Shown here: positions 1 to 9,252 of the stretch, piece after piece
Layout of the letters: each line of letters begins with the position of its first letter
Numbering within the stretch: position 1 is the first letter of the stretch
Assembly: GCF_005217455.1 (NCBI RefSeq)
Contig: NZ_SZPQ01000004.1
Span: forward strand, 1 to 64,000
DNA length: 64,000 bases
Origin: Martelella alba
GTDB taxonomy: Bacteria; Pseudomonadota; Gammaproteobacteria; Enterobacterales; Enterobacteriaceae
Direction: 5' to 3'
Notes under the pieces: model-generated
Database searches by the model: none
What the model was told of the DNA's origin: nothing
Seen by the model: only the letters and a program-made list of their open reading frames with translations
Program-made: the position numbers and the translations under genes

Positions 1-26
1 TCAAAATTAGCGTTAGTGTTAGACAT
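1..26 (-). CDS. Possible 5' end of a gene running off the window
   Basis: On the minus strand an ATG at 24-26 opens a frame (M-S-N-T-N-A-N-F) that leaves the window after eight codons. Upstream there is only a weak AGGC about ten bases before the ATG. A 17-bp palindrome at 40-56 lies just upstream and could be its operator. The fragment is too short to identify, and it could be a chance ATG. Confidence 0.2.
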
Positions 27-39
27 GTATCCAAGCCTA

Positions 40-56
40 TCTCTTAAGTTAAGAGA
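40..56. repeat. 17-bp palindrome, possible operator
   Basis: TCTCTTAAGTTAAGAGA is a perfect inverted repeat with 8-bp arms around a single central base. It lies between the truncated nucleotidase-like fragment (88-174) and the ATG at 24-26, both read on the minus strand. The symmetry suggests a dimeric repressor site or a scar. I do not recognise the sequence as a named operator. Confidence 0.4.
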
Positions 57-87
57 CTTCTACTGTCTGGTTTCGCAAGGGGCCTAC

Positions 88-174
88 TCAGTCGTATCTT
101 TCACGATACCAATCCAGTAAAGCAGGAAATGTATCCGCGATGACTTCATCCATATCAATTGCGATGCGAACCAT
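88..174 (-). pseudogene. N-terminal remnant of a 5'(3')-deoxyribonucleotidase-like HAD gene
   Basis: The minus-strand frame from the ATG at 172-174 reads M-V-R-I-A-I-D-M-D-E-V-I-A-D and continues to Y-R-E-R-Y-D before a TGA at 88-90, 28 residues in all. The DMDEVIAD block is the nucleophile motif (DxDxV) that opens NT5C-type 5'(3')-deoxyribonucleotidases of the HAD superfamily, normally proteins of roughly 180-200 residues. No continuation is visible in any frame down to position 1, so this looks like a truncated remnant. It has no obvious partner gene here. Confidence 0.55.
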
Positions 175-445
175 AATGTCCCCTATGCATAACCCCATTT
201 AAATTCTGAGTATATGCGCACCACTTAAAAAAAATCAACCTGGCACGACAAAGTTGAAATCAATATATCATAATAATATCAATAAGTTATCGAGATAAGT
301 GAGTGCCGGGAGGCTCATCCATTAATAGCCGTAATTTATCCATTAATAAACTTTGCCCTGGATGAGAATAAAAACATGCTTGTATTTGCCTCGTCAGCAA
401 CTGTCCCGATTCGACCTAAAGGCATGAGTGATAGCCATGCGGCAT

Positions 446-590
446 CTATACTCGTCATACTTCAAGTCGCCTCTTTTGGCTACATCCACTCACCCCAGTC
501 ACATAGTGAGCTATGCGCCCGGGGATTATGAGAGGCATCCTGTGTCACCGGGGCTGCGCCACGGGCGATCCAAATGCATACCCGACGAAT
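446..590. repeat. Degenerate copy 1 of an interspersed enterobacterial repeat
   Basis: The stretch starts with TATACTCGTCATACTTCAAG, continues through CACTCACCCCAGTCACATAG and a CCCGGGGATT-like core, and loses the expected closing GAGTATA. The same opening (CATACTTCAAGTTGC or a close variant) occurs at 51734 and, shortened, near 13726. This resembles the short palindromic repeat scattered through Yersinia, Serratia and Sodalis-type genomes. The small open frames at 428-827 lie on it and are unlikely to be genes. Confidence 0.6.
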
Positions 591-844
591 GGGTCGCCCA
601 CTGGCCGCCGCGCGTCAAAGGGAAGTGAAAGGAGTGTATACACCCAATCCGCTTTCCGTTTGCTCTTGGTTGGTTTGATGTCGACTATGCTTGGCATTGT
701 TCGCGTTGATAAACTTTCCGGGTATTACCCGGCCTTAGCGTTTCCTGCAAAACCGTCGGGGGCGTGTATGATGTCATTTCAACTAAACAGTTTCTGTAAA
801 AAAACGCAAAAAGCAGACGACTTTTAGTGCGAATTTGATTATTT
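591..844. other. Gene-free leader region upstream of nadA
   Basis: Between the repeat and the NadR box I see no gene. An open frame at 513-827 begins inside the repeat and lacks a ribosome site and any family resemblance. The last 60 bases are AT-rich with a run of A residues, consistent with promoter upstream DNA for nadA. The tRNA-Lys/Val cluster that precedes nadA in E. coli is not in this window. Confidence 0.5.
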
Positions 845-862
845 TGTTTAGTATATGAAACA
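845..862 (+). promoter_or_regulatory. NadR operator upstream of nadA
   Basis: TGTTTA-N6-GAAACA matches the 18-bp NadR box (TGTTTA-N6-TAAACA) with one mismatch. It lies 68 bp before the chosen nadA start. In enterobacteria NadR represses nadA and nadB when NAD is plentiful, so the same control is inferred here. Confidence 0.75.
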
Positions 863-930
863 TAAGGTGCGTAAAGTTCAGGTTGGCCTCAGGTCTCAAC
901 CGTTGCGCATCAACCCAGACGAGATACGCC

Positions 931-1992
931 ATGACCGATGCAATGGATGTCAATGCCGCGATTTATCCGTTCCCGCCTAAGCCCAGAGCGCTCAAGGCGG
1001 ATGAAAAGCTTTATTATCATACTAAAATCAGAGGGCTTTTAAAGAAGCGTAATGCGGTCATTGTGGCCCACTATTATACCGATCCGGAAATCCAGGCCTT
1101 GGCCGAGGCCACGGGTGGTTGCGTCGCCGACTCTCTGGAAATGGCCCGGTTCGGCAGCAGTCATCCGGCTACCACATTACTGGTGGCCGGCGTACGGTTT
1201 ATGGGCGAGACGGCGAAAATCCTTAGTCCGGAAAAAACCGTTCTAATGCCAACGCTCAAGGCGGAATGTTCCTTGGACCTGGGATGTCCGGCCGAAGCTT
1301 TCAGCGCCTTTTGCGACGCACACCCTGATCGTACCGTAGTGGTTTACGCCAACACCTCGGCGGCGGTAAAGGCGCGTGCTGACTGGGTGGTGACATCCAG
1401 TATCGCTGTAGAGCTTATTGAGCATCTCGACAGTTTGGGCGAAAAAATCCTTTGGGCGCCGGATCGCCACCTCGGTCGCTATGTCCAGCAACAAACCGGC
1501 GCGGATGTTCTGTGTTGGCAAAGCGCCTGTATCGTGCATGACGAATTCAAAACCCGCGCGCTGCTTAATATGAAACGGCTTTATCCGGATGCGGCGATCC
1601 TGGTGCATCCCGAATCCCCCCAGGCGGTGGTGGAGATGGCCGATGCGGTGGGTTCCACCAGTCAGCTCATTCAGGCGGCCAAACGATTGCCGCAGCAACA
1701 AATGATAGTCGCTACCGATCGCGGAATCTTTTATAAGATGCAACAGGCTTGTCCGGAAAAGACCTTGCTGGAAGCCCCTACCGCCGGTGATGGCGCCACT
1801 TGCCGAAGCTGCGCCCATTGTCCCTGGATGGCGATGAATGGCCTGGAGGCTATCGCATCGGGCCTGGAGGAGGGGGGAAGCGCCCATGAGGTCAATGTCG
1901 ACGCCGGGTTGCGCGACAAGGCGCTGGTGCCGTTAAACCGGATGCTGGCTTTCGCCGCCGAATTGAATGTCAAGGTGGCTGGCAATGCCTAA
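931..1992 (+). CDS. nadA: Quinolinate synthase
   Basis: NadA condenses iminoaspartate (made by NadB) with dihydroxyacetone phosphate to form quinolinate, the pyridine-ring precursor of NAD, in the cytoplasm. The 353-residue product is collinear with E. coli NadA (347 aa). The three cysteines that bind the oxygen-sensitive [4Fe-4S] cluster fall at Cys113, Cys200 and Cys297, the last inside [10 protein letters not shown]. The frame opens at 883, but family alignment begins at the ATG at 931, which has GACGAGA upstream; the longer start would add 16 unmatched residues. A NadR box precedes it. In E. coli pnuC follows in the same direction; here the convergent zitB ends only 16 bp downstream, so pnuC is gone. 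Confidence 0.97.
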   Translation: MTDAMDVNAAIYPFPPKPRALKADEKLYYHTKIRGLLKKRNAVIVAHYYTDPEIQALAEATGGCVADSLEMARFGSSHPATTLLVAGVRFMGETAKILSPEKTVLMPTLKAECSLDLGCPAEAFSAFCDAHPDRTVVVYANTSAAVKARADWVVTSSIAVELIEHLDSLGEKILWAPDRHLGRYVQQQTGADVLCWQSACIVHDEFKTRALLNMKRLYPDAAILVHPESPQAVVEMADAVGSTSQLIQAAKRLPQQQMIVATDRGIFYKMQQACPEKTLLEAPTAGDGATCRSCAHCPWMAMNGLEAIASGLEEGGSAHEVNVDAGLRDKALVPLNRMLAFAAELNVKVAGNA

Positions 1993-2008
1993 GCGTCGCC
2001 TGTCGTCA

Positions 2009-2971
2009 TCAATGGTGGTGGGCGTGCAGATGCACGTGATCATGCTGGTCCTGCCCGGCGATCATGATGCCGCAATCGCCCTCCGGACATTGCTGGTATT
2101 CCATTTGTATGGTGACGTGGCTGATGTGGTACTGGTGCAGCAGGTAGTCCTGGATCCGATGCAGCAAGGCATCGTGATCATAAGGCGGGACCACTTGCGC
2201 ATGCAGTGTCATGACCGGTTTTTCGCCGACCTGCCAAATATGCACATGATGTATATTGCGCACCTCGGGAATATGCAGTGACAAATCATGTTTAAGTTTC
2301 TCAATGTCAATTTGGCTCGGCGTGCCCTCCAATAGTTCATGCAGGCTTTCTTGCAGCAGGCGCCAGCCGCTGCGTAGCACCAGACAGGATACCAAAATCG
2401 ACAAAATGGGGTCGATGACCAGCCAGCCGGTAAGCAAAATCACCAATGCGGCAATGATAGCGCCGACCGAACCCAATAAATCCCCCAGTACGTGCAATGC
2501 CGCCGCCCGTAGATTGATGTTTTTCTCGCCGTTGCCGCCATGCAGAAACCAAAATGAAAGCAGATTGGCCACCAGACCGCTTACCGCGATAGCCATCATC
2601 GGCCAGCCTGAAACAGGGTGGGGTTGATAGAAACGCCGCACGGCCTCCCAGAAAATAAGCAATGTAATAATGAGCAAAGCCAGGGCATTGATAAACGCCG
2701 CCAGCGTGGTCAGGCGCAGATAACCGAAAGTGTGGCGGCTGTTGGGCTTGCGTTGCGCAAAGCGAACGGCCAGCAGCGCCATGAGCAGGGCGGCGGCGTC
2801 GGTGAGCATATGCCCGGCATCGGCCAGTAGCGCCAAAGACCCCGCCAGCACGCCTCCGACCACTTCGATAACCATAAAGACGGCGGTAATGACAAAAGCG
2901 GCTAGCAACCGCTTATGGTTCCCGTTATCCGTGATGTCATGGGTATGATTATGCTGATGTGTTTCCGCCAT
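2009..2971 (-). CDS. zitB: Zinc/cation efflux antiporter, CDF family
   Basis: ZitB exports Zn(II) in exchange for protons across the inner membrane. The 320-residue protein has the CDF layout: a His-rich N-terminus (HQHNHTHD), six membrane segments with the metal-site pair HxxxD in [11 protein letters not shown] and its partner in [11 protein letters not shown], and a cytoplasmic domain rich in His ending in a His tail. The frame extends to 3037, but the ATG at 2971, preceded by AGAGGTGGAG, matches the E. coli start. It is convergent with nadA and is followed upstream by ybgS, as in E. coli. Confidence 0.95.
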   Translation of the reverse strand: MAETHQHNHTHDITDNGNHKRLLAAFVITAVFMVIEVVGGVLAGSLALLADAGHMLTDAAALLMALLAVRFAQRKPNSRHTFGYLRLTTLAAFINALALLIITLLIFWEAVRRFYQPHPVSGWPMMAIAVSGLVANLLSFWFLHGGNGEKNINLRAAALHVLGDLLGSVGAIIAALVILLTGWLVIDPILSILVSCLVLRSGWRLLQESLHELLEGTPSQIDIEKLKHDLSLHIPEVRNIHHVHIWQVGEKPVMTLHAQVVPPYDHDALLHRIQDYLLHQYHISHVTIQMEYQQCPEGDCGIMIAGQDQHDHVHLHAHHH

Positions 2972-3111
2972 CTCCACCTCTGTCGATAAGTTTCCTAGGG
3001 AAGAGTATACCGGGGAACGCCGGGATTGCCGTAACAATTTGCGCGGCAGGTAAGGGCGATGCGGAAGTGTTGCAGAAAGTGTGTGCGGATGGGAGAATCG
3101 TCCCCGGAAGC

Positions 3112-3140
3112 AAAAGAGCCGGGCGACTTAACCGCCCGGC
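3112..3140 (-). terminator. Rho-independent terminator downstream of ybgS
   Basis: Read on the minus strand, GCCGGGCG and CGCCCGGC form a perfect 8-bp GC-rich stem with a 7-base loop and are followed by TCTTTTG. It lies about 145 bp past the ybgS stop and before zitB, so it probably insulates zitB from ybgS transcription. Confidence 0.7.
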
Positions 3141-3150
3141 CATGTGGCCG

Positions 3151-3168
3151 GTTTAACCAAGGTTAAAC
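3151..3168. promoter_or_regulatory. Perfect 18-bp palindrome between ybgS and zitB
   Basis: GTTTAACCAAGGTTAAAC has 8-bp arms with a 2-bp centre. It sits 180 bp upstream of the zitB start and beside the ybgS terminator. The form is that of a dimeric repressor operator; the regulator is not recognised. It does not resemble a Zur box well enough to assign. Confidence 0.4.
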
Positions 3169-3282
3169 ATCATCTTCCCAAAGATTTTCACACGGACTGA
3201 ATCTGGAAGACGCATATCCACGTTGGTTTAGCAGGTTCCGAATATGGACCGCGCGGGGGCTGATCAAGAGGTTTTGGAATAA

Positions 3283-3594
3283 TTATTCCGTTTTAGTGTC
3301 GGACTGATTGCTGGAGGGGGTGGTGTTGTCCGGGCAGTTCCCGCCCTGGCAAACGCCTTGACTGTCGCTTTGGCCGGAACTCATGTCGGTTCCGCTATTG
3401 TTGATTTTGTTGTTATTTACATTATTGGGCGGTAAATTTTGCTTAGCGCCTTCACTGCCGGATTGGTTGTCGAGGCCGGTGCCGGAGTTTTGGCTGCTGG
3501 CGTCGGAAGAGGCCGCCAGTGCGGCGCCGCCGCCCAACATCATCACGGCGGTGAAAAGAAAGATCGCCAGGTTTTTGGGAGTCAGATTTTGCAT
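3283..3594 (-). CDS. ybgS: YbgS-like small exported protein
   Basis: A 103-residue protein with a clear N-terminal signal peptide (hydrophobic core about residues 9-25, cleavage near ALAA) followed by a low-complexity polar mature part rich in Asn, Ser, Gln and Gly. Two blocks match E. coli YbgS: PPNNVNNNKINNSG and CQGGNCPD (E. coli has CKDGRCPD). The position between zitB and aroG is also that of ybgS. Function is unknown in the family; a periplasmic or envelope role is inferred from the leader. The start has AGAGGAAAATGT upstream. It is shorter than E. coli YbgS (126 aa). Confidence 0.85.
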   Translation of the reverse strand: MQNLTPKNLAIFLFTAVMMLGGGAALAASSDASSQNSGTGLDNQSGSEGAKQNLPPNNVNNNKINNSGTDMSSGQSDSQGVCQGGNCPDNTTPSSNQSDTKTE

Positions 3595-3800
3595 ACATTT
3601 TCCTCTTTCAGGCTGGAGGTGGGTTGAAGCCCGTATTTTTACAACTTTTCGATACGGGCGGCTCTTTGAGGCGCATCCAAAGGCCCTGTAAAGAATTATC
3701 AGCCTACCGGCGGCGACAATTTATATGCCAGTTGACGCCGGCTTGTCATACTTTAAGCTTAGTCAAGATTCCGTATTGATCAAATTTTTGATGTCTGACC

Positions 3801-3819
3801 TGTAAAACACACGTTTACA
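3801..3819 (+). promoter_or_regulatory. TyrR box upstream of aroG
   Basis: TGTAAAACACACGTTTACA matches the TyrR box TGTAAA-N6-TTTACA but with seven rather than six central bases. It lies 91 bp before the aroG start, where E. coli aroG has its TyrR operator. Repression of aroG with phenylalanine or tryptophan through TyrR is inferred. Confidence 0.75.
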
Positions 3820-3909
3820 ACAATCGATCGCGACCGGGATGACATTAATGCAGTAAATCATGACATTACCGCGATGAAGCGCCCAGGGGCAAAGAGAAAT
3901 AAAACCATT

Positions 3910-5007
3910 ATGAATTATCAGAATGACGATTTAAGAATAAGAGAAATTAAAGAATTGCTGCCGCCAGTGGCCTTGCTGGAGAAATATCCGGCCACTGAGC
4001 AGGCCGCACGAACAGTGTCCACCGCGCGAGCGGCCGTGCATAAGATTCTCAATGGCGCTGATGACCGCTTATTGGTGATAATCGGTCCCTGCTCCATTCA
4101 CGACACCGAAGCGGCCAAGGATTATGCCGCCCGCCTCCTGACCATGAGGCATGCCTTGCAGGATGAACTGGAGGTGGTTATGCGGGTTTATTTTGAAAAG
4201 CCGCGCACCACCGTCGGCTGGAAGGGGCTTATCAATGATCCGCTAATGGACAACAGCTTTCGGATCAACGACGGCCTACGCATCGCCCGTAAACTGCTGC
4301 TGGATATCAATGACAGCGGGATGCCCGCGGCGGGCGAGTTCCTGGATATGATCACGCCGCAATACGTGGCCGATTTGATGAGTTGGGGCGCCATCGGCGC
4401 GCGCACCACGGAGTCACAGGTACACCGCGAACTGGCGTCCGGCTTGTCTTGTCCGGTGGGATTCAAAAACGGCACCGACGGCACCATCAAAGTGGCTATC
4501 GATGCCATCAATGCCGCCGGCGCGGCGCACTGTTTCCTGTCGGTGACCAAATGGGGCCATTCCGCCATCGTCAATACCAGCGGCAACAACGATTGCCATA
4601 TCATACTGCGTGGCGGACGGGAGCCCAATTACAGCGCCCACCATGTCCGGGCGGTGAAGGAAGGACTGGCCAAAGCAGGCTTGCCGGCACGGGTCATGAT
4701 TGATTTCAGCCACGCTAATAGCAGCAAGCAATTTCAAAAACAATTGCTTGTCGGGCAGGATGTGTGCGCGCAATTGCAAGGTGGGGAATACGGCATCATC
4801 GGCGTTATGGTGGAAAGCCATCTGACGGAAGGCAGCCAGAGCCTCGGAGAGGGTAAAGCGCTGGTCTACGGCCAAAGCGTGACCGACGCCTGTATCGGCT
4901 GGAGCGATACGGAAGCGCTACTACGCCAGTTGGCGCAGGCGGTACGAGATCGGCGCGCGCACCCGCGTCCCGTTATGACAATTGAGACTTCGGGGCATAC
5001 CGGATAA
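3910..5007 (+). CDS. aroG: 3-deoxy-7-phosphoheptulonate synthase, phenylalanine-sensitive type
   Basis: Catalyses the first step of the shikimate pathway, joining phosphoenolpyruvate and erythrose 4-phosphate to DAHP. The product is almost collinear with E. coli AroG (350 aa) and carries the metal/PEP-site residues Cys61 in GPCSIHD, Lys97 in FEKPRTT and the KWGHS and DFSHAN blocks. It is 365 residues, longer by a C-terminal tail. The frame opens at 3874, but the ATG at 3910 (MNYQNDDLRI) aligns exactly with E. coli; its ribosome site is weak. A TyrR box lies upstream. It converges with gpmA, as in E. coli. Confidence 0.96.
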   Translation: MNYQNDDLRIREIKELLPPVALLEKYPATEQAARTVSTARAAVHKILNGADDRLLVIIGPCSIHDTEAAKDYAARLLTMRHALQDELEVVMRVYFEKPRTTVGWKGLINDPLMDNSFRINDGLRIARKLLLDINDSGMPAAGEFLDMITPQYVADLMSWGAIGARTTESQVHRELASGLSCPVGFKNGTDGTIKVAIDAINAAGAAHCFLSVTKWGHSAIVNTSGNNDCHIILRGGREPNYSAHHVRAVKEGLAKAGLPARVMIDFSHANSSKQFQKQLLVGQDVCAQLQGGEYGIIGVMVESHLTEGSQSLGEGKALVYGQSVTDACIGWSDTEALLRQLAQAVRDRRAHPRPVMTIETSGHTG

Positions 5008-5039
5008 ATATCCAGGCCCGATCCGGCGGATAGCCGTCG

Positions 5040-5070
5040 AAAAAAAGGGGAACGCGCGCGGCTGTTCCCC
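5040..5070 (-). terminator. Rho-independent terminator downstream of gpmA
   Basis: On the minus strand GGGGAAC and GTTCCCC form a 7-bp stem with a 10-base loop, followed directly by seven T residues. It lies about 62 bp after the gpmA stop. On the plus strand there is no T-run, so it acts mainly on gpmA. Confidence 0.85.
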
Positions 5071-5132
5071 AATTCGTCAGACATGCCGACTGGCGGCGGC
5101 GTTCAGGGGCCGCCAGGGTCAATCGACGTGCT

Positions 5133-5885
5133 TTACTTGGCCTTACCCTGATTGGCGACAGCTGCGGCCTTGGCGGCTATCTCGTCGGCATTGCCCAGAT
5201 AATAGTGCTTGATGGGCTTCATATTGTCGTCGAATTCGTATACCAGCGGGACCCCGGTGGGGATATTGAGCTCAAGAATTTCGTCTTCGCTCATGTGGTC
5301 GAGAAATTTCACCAACGCGCGGATGGAGTTGCCGTGGGCGGCGATGATCACGCGTTCACCGCTTTTCATGCGCGGCAAAATCGTCTGGTTCCAATAGGGG
5401 ATGACACGCTCAATGGTCAGGGCCAAGCTTTCGGTGGTGGGCAGTTCCGACTCAGTCAGTTTGGCATAGCGGGGATCATGGCCGGGGAAGCGTTCATCGC
5501 CGCGTTCCAGTTCCGGCGGGGTAACCGCAAAGCCGCGCCGCCATTGTTTAACTTGCTCGTCACCGTATTTTTCGGCGGTTTCGGCTTTATTCAAGCCTTG
5601 CAGCGCGCCGTAATGCCGTTCGTTCAAACGCCAGGATTTTTCCACCGGCAGCCAGGCCTGATCCAGTTCGTCCAGAACGTTCCACAGGGTATGGATCGCG
5701 CGCTTGAGAACGGACGTATAGGCGAAATCGAAGATATAGCCTTCGGCTTTAAGCAGTTTACCCGCCGCTTTCGCCTCGCTACGGCCTTTATCGGACAAAT
5801 CCACATCCGTCCAGCCCGTGAAGCGATTTTCATTGTTCCACTGGCTTTCACCATGCCGTACCAGGACCAGTTTCGTTACTGCCAT
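5133..5885 (-). CDS. gpmA: 2,3-bisphosphoglycerate-dependent phosphoglycerate mutase
   Basis: Interconverts 3- and 2-phosphoglycerate in glycolysis and gluconeogenesis through a phosphohistidine intermediate. The 250-residue protein has the catalytic [12 protein letters not shown] motif (His11) and the second active-site histidine in [12 protein letters not shown], with the full length of the dPGM family. The start at 5885 is preceded by AAGGAGTC; the frame could open earlier at 5972 but that part is not conserved. It is followed by a strong terminator and lies between aroG and the gal operon as in E. coli. Confidence 0.97.
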   Translation of the reverse strand: MAVTKLVLVRHGESQWNNENRFTGWTDVDLSDKGRSEAKAAGKLLKAEGYIFDFAYTSVLKRAIHTLWNVLDELDQAWLPVEKSWRLNERHYGALQGLNKAETAEKYGDEQVKQWRRGFAVTPPELERGDERFPGHDPRYAKLTESELPTTESLALTIERVIPYWNQTILPRMKSGERVIIAAHGNSIRALVKFLDHMSEDEILELNIPTGVPLVYEFDDNMKPIKHYYLGNADEIAAKAAAVANQGKAK

Positions 5886-6003
5886 TGTTTGACTCCTTAA
5901 CGTCGAAGATTTTATGAAAACTCTTTTTATTATATTGCCTGCCCGGCCAGGGCGGCAACCGCATAAGATCAATCCGCCGTGAAATAACTCGCCGGCCGTT
6001 ACG

Positions 6004-7050
6004 TTAGAGCGCCACGAGCTGATAACGGGTTTGGGAACGATAGGTCTGGCCGGGCAGTAGCCAGCAATCCGGTTGCGGCCATCCCGGATGGTGCGGGCTG
6101 TCCGGCAAAAATTCGCTTTCCAGCGCTATTCCGCTGTAATTTTGATATTCACCACCTTGGCGCGCCGGCGTACCCGCCAGGAAGTTGCCGGTGTAAAGCT
6201 GTAAGGCCGGCGCCGTGGTATAGGTTTGCAGAAGAATCTGGCCATCGGCAGACCACAGTTGCGCCGCCGGGCTTTCACCATCGTGGCAGGCGTTGTACAG
6301 CAAATAGGCGTGATCATAGCCCTTGACCCGCTGTTGATCGCGATCGCGCAGAAAATCCTGGGCGATGGTTTTGGGCCGCCGGAAATCCATGCCGGTGTCC
6401 TCCACGTCGGCAAGCGGCGCGCACGGGATACCGTCGCTGTTGACCGGCAGAAACTGGCCGGCGTAAATCTGCAATGTCTGTTGGCGGACATCGCTATTAG
6501 CGCCATCCAGATGAAAATAGGCGTGATTGGTCAGATTGACCGGACAGGGCTTGTCGACGGTTGCCCGGTAATCAATGACCACGGAATTGTCCTCGCGGAC
6601 CGTATAACGCACCATGGCCGTCAGGTTGCCGGGAAATCCCTGATCCCCATCCGCGGAAAACAACCGATACAGTACCGAAGTACGGGTATGTTCAACGCAT
6701 TCCCAACGACGGGCATGAAAACCCTCGGCGCCGCCATGCAACTGATGTTCGCCTTGGTTGGCGTTGAGCTTCCATGTTTGATCGTCCCGCTCAATGACGG
6801 CATTGGCGATACGGTTGGCGTAGCGGCCCACCGTGGCGCCCAGATAGGCGGATTGTTGCGGATATTCCGCCGGGGTGGGGCACCCCAGCAGCACTTCGCG
6901 TCGAGCGCCGGATTTAAGCGGCATTTGACAAGACAGCCAGGTGGCGCCCCAATCCATCAGGCTTATCTGTAGGCCGGTTTCAAAACCTAGGGTCACACAA
7001 TTGAATGGCTGACCGTCGGGCGCGGTGCCCGACTCATATTCTTTCAACAT
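6004..7050 (-). CDS. galM: Aldose 1-epimerase (galactose mutarotase)
   Basis: Interconverts alpha- and beta-D-galactose, supplying the alpha anomer for galactokinase. The 348-residue beta-sandwich protein shows the family blocks [19 protein letters not shown] (catalytic His) and [14 protein letters not shown] (catalytic Glu). The frame opens at 7077, but the ATG at 7050, with AGGA just upstream, matches the family; it overlaps the end of galK by 7 bp, so translation is probably coupled. It is the last gene of the galETKM operon; no clear terminator is seen before gpmA. Confidence 0.95.
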   Translation of the reverse strand: MLKEYESGTAPDGQPFNCVTLGFETGLQISLMDWGATWLSCQMPLKSGARREVLLGCPTPAEYPQQSAYLGATVGRYANRIANAVIERDDQTWKLNANQGEHQLHGGAEGFHARRWECVEHTRTSVLYRLFSADGDQGFPGNLTAMVRYTVREDNSVVIDYRATVDKPCPVNLTNHAYFHLDGANSDVRQQTLQIYAGQFLPVNSDGIPCAPLADVEDTGMDFRRPKTIAQDFLRDRDQQRVKGYDHAYLLYNACHDGESPAAQLWSADGQILLQTYTTAPALQLYTGNFLAGTPARQGGEYQNYSGIALESEFLPDSPHHPGWPQPDCWLLPGQTYRSQTRYQLVAL

Positions 7051-8192
7051 AGTCCTGTTCCTTCGGAAGCATGACAAACATAAAACGTTTCTTTAAGGCC
7101 GGTACGCCGACGATATTGGCTTTCCACCGCCGCACGTACCGCTTCCACAAGGTCCGCCGGCACCAAGGCGACGACGCAACCGCCGAAACCGCCACCGGTC
7201 ATGCGAACGCCACCGGCATCGCCGATCTCGGCTTTGACGATATCCACCAAGGTATCAATGGGTGGAACGGTAATTTCAAAATCATCGCGCATAGAGGCGT
7301 GCGACTCGGCCATCAGGACGCCCATGCTGGCCAGATCGCCGGCCGCCAGTGCGTCGGCCGCGGCCAAGGTGCGCGCATTTTCGCTCAACACATGGCGAAC
7401 CCGTTTGGCGACCACCGGATCCAGTTCTTTCTCAACGGCGATAAACTGGCTCATTTCCACATCGCGCAGTTTGTCAACGGCGAAAAAGCGGGCGCCGATT
7501 TCGCATTGCTGCCGGCGAGCGTTGTATTCGCTGTCCACCAAACCGCGCTTAACGTTGGAGTTGATGATGATTACCGCCACATTGGCCGGCATGGGGACGG
7601 GCCTGGTGCCCAGCGTCCGGCAATCGATCAAAAGCGCATGGTTGTCTTTGCCCAGCGCCGAAATCAATTGGTCCATGATGCCGCAGTTGCAACCGACGAA
7701 CTGGTTTTCCGCTTCCTGTCCGTTTAAGGCCAGGGCGACGTTATCCAGCGGCAGATGGTATAATGTCTGAATCGCCTTGCCCACCGCCACTTCCAGCGCC
7801 GCCGACGAACTGAGTCCCGCGCCTTGCGGGACATTCCCGCTCAATACCAAATCGACGCCGTCAAAATGGCCGTCCCGTTGTTGCAGATGTTTTACCACGC
7901 CGCGAACGTAATTGGACCATTGCTGACTGTCGTGGGTTAAAATTGGCTCATCTAGCGAAAAAATATCTTGCTGATGGTCACAATCCACGGCGATAACCCG
8001 TACTAACCGGTCGTCCCGTTTCGCGCAACTGACCACGGTTTCATAATCGATGGCGCAGGGCAGTACAAAACCGTCATTGTAATCGGTATGCTCGCCTATC
8101 AGATTAACGCGACCAGGCGCCTTCACCGTCAGGGTGGGCGCATAACCGAATGATTGACGGAAGGTGGATTCAGTAATTGTTTTTAAGGTCAT
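7044..8192 (-). CDS. galK: Galactokinase
   Basis: Phosphorylates alpha-D-galactose to galactose 1-phosphate with ATP in the Leloir pathway. The 382-residue GHMP kinase has the galactose signature [15 protein letters not shown] near the N-terminus, the ATP loop [14 protein letters not shown] and the C-terminal [12 protein letters not shown]. The length equals that of E. coli GalK. The ATG overlaps the galT stop in an ATGA arrangement, which points to translational coupling within galETKM. Confidence 0.98.
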   Translation of the reverse strand: MTLKTITESTFRQSFGYAPTLTVKAPGRVNLIGEHTDYNDGFVLPCAIDYETVVSCAKRDDRLVRVIAVDCDHQQDIFSLDEPILTHDSQQWSNYVRGVVKHLQQRDGHFDGVDLVLSGNVPQGAGLSSSAALEVAVGKAIQTLYHLPLDNVALALNGQEAENQFVGCNCGIMDQLISALGKDNHALLIDCRTLGTRPVPMPANVAVIIINSNVKRGLVDSEYNARRQQCEIGARFFAVDKLRDVEMSQFIAVEKELDPVVAKRVRHVLSENARTLAAADALAAGDLASMGVLMAESHASMRDDFEITVPPIDTLVDIVKAEIGDAGGVRMTGGGFGGCVVALVPADLVEAVRAAVESQYRRRTGLKETFYVCHASEGTGLC

Positions 8193-9241
8193 AGGGAGAC
8201 TCCGGTTTCCCGAAAATGGATATCACCGACTGCGCGCAGCCGGTCGCTGGCTTGCTCGGCGGTCAAATCACGCTGGGGTTCCGCCAGCATTTCATAACCC
8301 ACCATGAATTTACGCACTGTGGCCGAACGCAACAACGGCGGATAGAAATGCGCGTGCAACTGCCAATGGCGGTTATCCTGCTCAATGAACGGCGCGCCAT
8401 GCCAGCCCATGGAATAAGGGAATGAGCACTGGAACAGGTTATCATAGCGGCTGGTGAGCTTTTTCAGCGCCAGAGCCAGATCGGCGGCCTGTTCGCCATC
8501 CAGGGCGTCCAGACGCAGCACATGCGCTTTGGGCAGTAGCAGGGTTTCGAACGGCCACGCCGCCCAATAGGGCACCACCGCCAGCCAATGCCGGGTGTCC
8601 ACCACGGTCCTGCTGCCATCGGCCAATTCCCGGGCGGCATAATCCACCAGCATAGGCGAGCCGTAACGCCGAAAATATTCGCGTTGATTGTCATCCTCGC
8701 GTTTGGCCTCGTTGGGCAGAAAGCTATTGGCCCAGATTTGACCGTGCGGGTGCGGGTTGGAACATCCCATGGCGGCCCCCTTGTTTTCGAAGACCTGAAC
8801 CCAGGGATAGCGCTGGCCCAGTTCGGCGCTTTGTGCCCGCCAGGTCTGGACGATGGCTTCAAGGGCCGGCAACGGCAGTTCCGGCAGCGTCTTGCCATGA
8901 TCCGGAGAAAAACAGATCACCCGGCTGGTGCCTCGAGCGCTTTCGCAGTGCATCAACGGATCCTGATCGGCCGGGGCGGCCGGCGTGTCTTCCATCAGCG
9001 CGGCAAAGTCGTTGGTGAACACGTACGTCGTGGCGTAGTCCGGGTTGCGGTCGCCGGAAACCCGGATATTGCCTGGGCACAAATAGCATTCCGGATCATG
9101 GGCGGGCGGCACGACGGACGACGACGTCTCCTGCTGGCCCTGCCAGGGGCGTTTTGCCCGATGCGGCGAGACCAGCACCCATTGGCCGTTTAACGGGTTG
9201 AAGCGGCGGTGGGGATGATCGACGGGATTAAACTGCTGCAT
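8189..9241 (-). CDS. galT: Galactose-1-phosphate uridylyltransferase
   Basis: Exchanges UMP between UDP-glucose and galactose 1-phosphate, giving UDP-galactose and glucose 1-phosphate. The 350-residue product has the HIT-type active site [10 protein letters not shown], in which the second histidine carries the uridylyl group, and N-terminal cysteines for zinc (ECYLCPGN). The frame extends upstream into galE, but the ATG at 9241 ([13 protein letters not shown]) follows a GAGGA site and starts at the E. coli position. It lies 11 bp after galE and overlaps galK by 4 bp. Confidence 0.97.
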   Translation of the reverse strand: MQQFNPVDHPHRRFNPLNGQWVLVSPHRAKRPWQGQQETSSSVVPPAHDPECYLCPGNIRVSGDRNPDYATTYVFTNDFAALMEDTPAAPADQDPLMHCESARGTSRVICFSPDHGKTLPELPLPALEAIVQTWRAQSAELGQRYPWVQVFENKGAAMGCSNPHPHGQIWANSFLPNEAKREDDNQREYFRRYGSPMLVDYAARELADGSRTVVDTRHWLAVVPYWAAWPFETLLLPKAHVLRLDALDGEQAADLALALKKLTSRYDNLFQCSFPYSMGWHGAPFIEQDNRHWQLHAHFYPPLLRSATVRKFMVGYEMLAEPQRDLTAEQASDRLRAVGDIHFRETGVSL

Positions 9242-9252
9242 AGAAGTTCCTC

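Noticed and set aside
88-90. In-frame TGA in the nucleotidase-like fragment as a possible selenocysteine codon
   Set aside because: No SECIS-like hairpin is evident after it, and the reading frame meets another stop 13 codons later.
428-827. Two open frames of 66 and 104 codons upstream of nadA
   Set aside because: They begin inside the degenerate repeat, lack a ribosome site and show no family features; composition fits non-coding DNA.
5205-5900. 231-codon open frame antisense to gpmA, and similar long antisense frames over galM, galK, galT and modF
   Set aside because: They mirror the codon structure of strongly conserved genes on the other strand, a common effect in GC-rich DNA; no independent support.
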